Shown here: piece after piece, positions 61,661 through 64,000 of the stretch | How positions within the stretch are numbered: position 1 is the first letter of the stretch | Layout: the number at the start of each line of letters is the position of its first letter | Assembly: GCA_964569085.1 (NCBI GenBank) | Contig: CAZMTA010000001.1 | Span: forward strand, 186,001-250,000 | Direction: 5' to 3' | Length of the DNA: 64,000 bases | From: JAJCZZ01 sp964569085 | GTDB taxonomy: Bacteria; Gemmatimonadota; Gemmatimonadetes; Longimicrobiales; Gaopeijiaceae | Translations under genes and position numbers: made by a program | Notes under the pieces: model-generated | What the model saw: the letters and a program-made list of their open reading frames with translations, nothing else | The model's database searches: none | Told to the model about the DNA's origin: nothing

Positions 61661-62169
61661 GCGCCGCCACGGCCCGCACCGGCGGAGCGCCCGAGATCCG
61701 CGCCCGGGTGGTGCAGGAGCCCATCGACCACGCCGCCCTCCTGGACGGCGTGGGCACCGACGCCGACGGCGCGGTCCTCCTCTTCCTGGGTGTCGTGCGC
61801 GATCACGCCGACGGCCGATCGGTCCGGGGCATGCGCTACGACGCGTACCGGGAGATGGCGGAGGAGGTGCTCGCCGAGATCGTGGCCGAGGCCGCCGAGC
61901 GCCTGGGGAGCGACCGGGTCCACGCGGTGCACCGCGTGGGGGAGCTCGAGATCGGCGAGGTCAGCGTGGCCATCGCCGCCGCGAGCCCCCACCGGGCCGA
62001 GGCCTTCGACGCCACCCGGTACGTCATCGAGGAGATCAAGAAGCGGCTCCCGGTCTGGAAGAAGGAGCACTACGTGGAGGGGAGCAGCGAGTGGGTCGAC
62101 GGGCAGGACCCGCCCCGCCCGGGCGCGGCCGAGGCCTCCCCGGCGTCCGCGGACGAGGGGGCCCGATGA
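61657..62169 (+). CDS. moaE: Molybdopterin synthase catalytic subunit (MoaE)
   Basis: The 170-residue protein has LFLGVVRDHADGRSVRGMRY, VHRVGELEIGEVSVAIA, SPHRAEAFDATRYVIEEIKK, and the catalytic-lysine region RLPVWKKEHYVEGSSEWV. It accepts sulfur from MoaD. The C-terminal 20 residues are a disordered extension. Overlaps moaA by 4 bp. Confidence 0.95.
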   Translation: MSAATARTGGAPEIRARVVQEPIDHAALLDGVGTDADGAVLLFLGVVRDHADGRSVRGMRYDAYREMAEEVLAEIVAEAAERLGSDRVHAVHRVGELEIGEVSVAIAAASPHRAEAFDATRYVIEEIKKRLPVWKKEHYVEGSSEWVDGQDPPRPGAAEASPASADEGAR

Positions 62170-63146
62170 AGGACTCCTTCGGGCGTCGGGTCGAGTACCT
62201 CCGCGTCTCGGTCACGGACAAGTGCAACCTCCGCTGCACCTACTGCATGCCCCTGGAGGGGCTGGAGTGGCTCCGGCGGGACGAGCTCCTCTCCTACGAG
62301 GAGATCGCCACGGTGGTGCGCACCATGGCGGGGATGGGGCTCAGGAAGGTCCGCATCACCGGGGGGGAGCCCCTGGTCCGCAGGGACCTCCCGGAGCTCG
62401 TCCACCTCCTGGCCGACGTCCCCGGGATCGAGGACCTCTCCCTCTCCACCAACGGCGTCCTCCTGGCGGAGCACGCCGACGCGCTCCGCGACGCGGGGCT
62501 CGACCGGGTGAACATCTCGCTGGACTCGCTCCGCCCCGACCGGGTCGACGCGATCTCCCGGCGCCCCGGCTCCTTCGACAAGATCATGGCGGGCTTCGAC
62601 GCCGCCGAGCGGGTGGGGTTCTCCCCCCTCAAGGTCAACGTCGTCCTCATGCGCGGCGTGAACGACGACGAGATCGAGGCCTTCGCGGAGCACACCCGGG
62701 AGCGCCCGTGGCACGTCCGCTTCATCGAGGTCATGCCGACGGGCTCGAACCTGGACATCAGCTCGGGGCAGTTCTTCTCCTGCCAGGAGGCGCTGCGACG
62801 CCTGCGTGCGGTGGACCGCCTCGAGCCCGTGGAGGGCCCTCCGGGGAATGGGCCGGCCACGTACCACCGCTTTCCCGGGGCCCCGGGGACCGTGGGCGTC
62901 ATCACGCCCATGAGCCACAACTACTGCGAGCGCTGCAACCGCATGCGGCTCACCGCCGACGGCCAGCTCCGCCCGTGCCTCTTCGGGGCGCTGCAGACGG
63001 ACCTGCGCACGCCGCTCCGCGCGGGGCGCTCCCTGGTCCCGTCCATCGAGGAGACGCTCCGGGTGAAGCCCGAGCGGCATCATCTCGTGCAGGGGAGCAC
63101 GGTGGGCTCCGGGGGTCTCGTGGCCCTCTCCCAGACCGGCGGCTGA
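62166..63146 (+). CDS. moaA: GTP 3',8-cyclase (MoaA)
   Basis: The 326-residue radical-SAM enzyme has Cys20, Cys24 and Cys27 (TDKCNLRCTYCMP), the SAM motif ITGGEPLVRRDL, a second [4Fe-4S] site (YCERCNRMRLTADGQLRPCL) and the C-terminal Gly-Gly that is needed for activity. It starts molybdenum-cofactor synthesis from GTP. moaD-moaE-moaA is a compact overlapping operon; MoaC is not here. Molybdenum enzymes are common in anaerobic respiration, matching the rest of the window. Confidence 0.96.
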   Translation: MKDSFGRRVEYLRVSVTDKCNLRCTYCMPLEGLEWLRRDELLSYEEIATVVRTMAGMGLRKVRITGGEPLVRRDLPELVHLLADVPGIEDLSLSTNGVLLAEHADALRDAGLDRVNISLDSLRPDRVDAISRRPGSFDKIMAGFDAAERVGFSPLKVNVVLMRGVNDDEIEAFAEHTRERPWHVRFIEVMPTGSNLDISSGQFFSCQEALRRLRAVDRLEPVEGPPGNGPATYHRFPGAPGTVGVITPMSHNYCERCNRMRLTADGQLRPCLFGALQTDLRTPLRAGRSLVPSIEETLRVKPERHHLVQGSTVGSGGLVALSQTGG

Positions 63147-63278
63147 GGGCCCCTCCGGCGATCCGGGGCGACCTCCCGGCCCGGGGGTAGTCCCAGGTGT
63201 CCCAACCCTTTAGACTCGGGGGTGCCCGGTCCGTCCGTGACCGGATCGTTTCCCCCAGACGAAGAAGACACCGACGAC

Positions 63279-64000
63279 ATGAGCGCCAAGAAGATCACCG
63301 TAGTGGGCGCCGGCCACGTGGGCGCCACCTGCTCGCAGCTGCTGGCCATGAAGGAGCTCGCCCAGGAAGTCGTCCTCGTGGACATCGCCGAGGGCATCCC
63401 CCAGGGCAAGGGCCTCGACCAGTGGGAGAGCGCCCCGGTGGAGGGCTTCGACAGCCGCATCATCGGGACCCAGGGCTACGACGCCGCGGCGGACTCGGAG
63501 ATCTTCATCGTCACCGCAGGGATCGCGCGGAAGCCCGGCATGAGCCGGGACGACCTCCTCAAGACCAACGCCAAGGTCATCGGGTCCGTCTCCGAGGAGA
63601 TCAAGCGGGTGGCCCCCGACTCCATCGTGATCATGGTCACGAACCCCCTGGACGTCATGGCCCAGGTGGCGCTGGAGACCACGGGCTTCCCCCGGGAGCG
63701 CGTCATCGGCATGGCCGGCGTCCTGGACACGGCCCGCTTCCGCTCCTTCATCGCCCTGGAGCTCGACGTCAGCGTCGAGGACATCCAGGCGCTGGTGCTG
63801 GGCGGCCACGGGGACACGATGGTTCCCCTCCACAGCTTCACCTCGGTGAGCGGCATCCCCCTCTCCCACTTCCTGGACGAGGACCGCATCGAGGCCCTCG
63901 TGGACCGCACCCGGAAGGGCGGCGGCGAGATCGTCGGCTACCTGAAGGACGGGAGCGCCTACTACGCCCCGGCCGCCTCCGCCGTCCAGATGGCCGAGGC
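63279..64000 (+). CDS. mdh: Malate dehydrogenase (3' truncated by window)
   Basis: 241 residues are visible of an LDH-like malate dehydrogenase. NAD motif VVGAGHVGATCSQLLA with an acidic VDIAEG, substrate loop TAGIARKPGMSRDDLL, NPLDVMAQVA, the catalytic Asp in GVLDTARFRSFIA and the catalytic His in LGGHGDTMVPL are present. The Arg of IARKPGMSR and the following loop fit malate rather than lactate specificity. Frame is open at base 64000. A TTTAGACT element lies 64 bp upstream. It belongs to the TCA cycle. Confidence 0.95.
   Translation, partial: MSAKKITVVGAGHVGATCSQLLAMKELAQEVVLVDIAEGIPQGKGLDQWESAPVEGFDSRIIGTQGYDAAADSEIFIVTAGIARKPGMSRDDLLKTNAKVIGSVSEEIKRVAPDSIVIMVTNPLDVMAQVALETTGFPRERVIGMAGVLDTARFRSFIALELDVSVEDIQALVLGGHGDTMVPLHSFTSVSGIPLSHFLDEDRIEALVDRTRKGGGEIVGYLKDGSAYYAPAASAVQMAE

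Overview
This window looks like one contiguous chromosomal stretch of a very GC-rich, Gram-negative-type bacterium, most likely a Gemmatimonadota member known from a metagenome or draft assembly. The phylum is inferred from gene content: an ADOP-type FtsX permease, a GWxTD/TonB-domain protein, DUF4377 lipoproteins, an astacin/PKD lipoprotein, a TonB-plug outer-membrane protein, and many 4-bp ATGA/GTGA gene overlaps. There is no rRNA to confirm it. I see no transposase, integrase, phage gene, CRISPR array or tRNA. One 100-N scaffold gap (54529-54628) lies inside the E2 gene of a 2-oxoacid dehydrogenase, with the same 55-mer on both sides.

Layout. 1-579: tail of an ABC-transporter permease. 679-6952 (minus strand): an apparent five-gene operon, NtrB-like kinase, NtrC-like regulator, 11-haem membrane-anchored cytochrome c, cytochrome b, 13-haem lipoprotein cytochrome. 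This is a two-component-controlled extracytoplasmic electron-transfer module. 7131-12787 (minus): a polytopic membrane protein, a small lipoprotein, a transketolase-like enzyme and a class I aminotransferase. 12966-15418: a NarL/DegU-type two-component system. 15470-23576: a PaaX-type repressor behind a nested palindrome, then an operon for the upper benzoyl-CoA pathway (dch, bcrC, bcrB, bcrA, bcrD, a 99-residue unknown, had, an amidohydrolase-like protein). 23608-28716: a possible 58-residue basic peptide, a VTT/DedA membrane protein, recX, DUF6504, an ImuB-like Y-family polymerase homologue and a hybrid histidine kinase. 28867-35423: PepA, a TonB-plug outer-membrane protein, two tandem DUF4377 lipoproteins and an astacin metalloprotease.

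35671-51869 is a core housekeeping block: yicC-gmk-rpoZ-coaBC-udg, dnaB-ispD-sua5-ptp-aroE-comF, gap, then a sigma factor coupled to an unusual 940-residue anti-sigma/TonB/TPR/GWxTD-like fusion, and pgk-tpiA-secG. 51984-56579 encodes a 2-oxoacid dehydrogenase (E1 alpha, E1 beta, E2) and lipB, so the enzyme and its lipoylation are made together. 56580-57234 has no convincing protein gene. It holds a SOS-box-like palindrome, a near-consensus promoter and a roughly 375-nt structured transcript candidate ending at a strong hairpin. 57235-64000: rnhA and carA (divergent), HU, an ECF sigma/zf-HC2 anti-sigma/Spy-like trio, moaD-moaE-moaA, and the 5' part of mdh.

The window joins central carbon metabolism (gap, pgk, tpiA, pdh, mdh) with a class I, ATP-dependent, oxygen-sensitive benzoyl-CoA reductase and a multihaem respiratory module. 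That suggests an organism able to live without oxygen and possibly to degrade aromatics anaerobically. Best leads: the benzoyl-CoA operon with its PaaX operator and unexplained extra genes, the unidentified ncRNA locus, the anti-sigma/TonB/GWxTD fusion, and the regulated multihaem operon.
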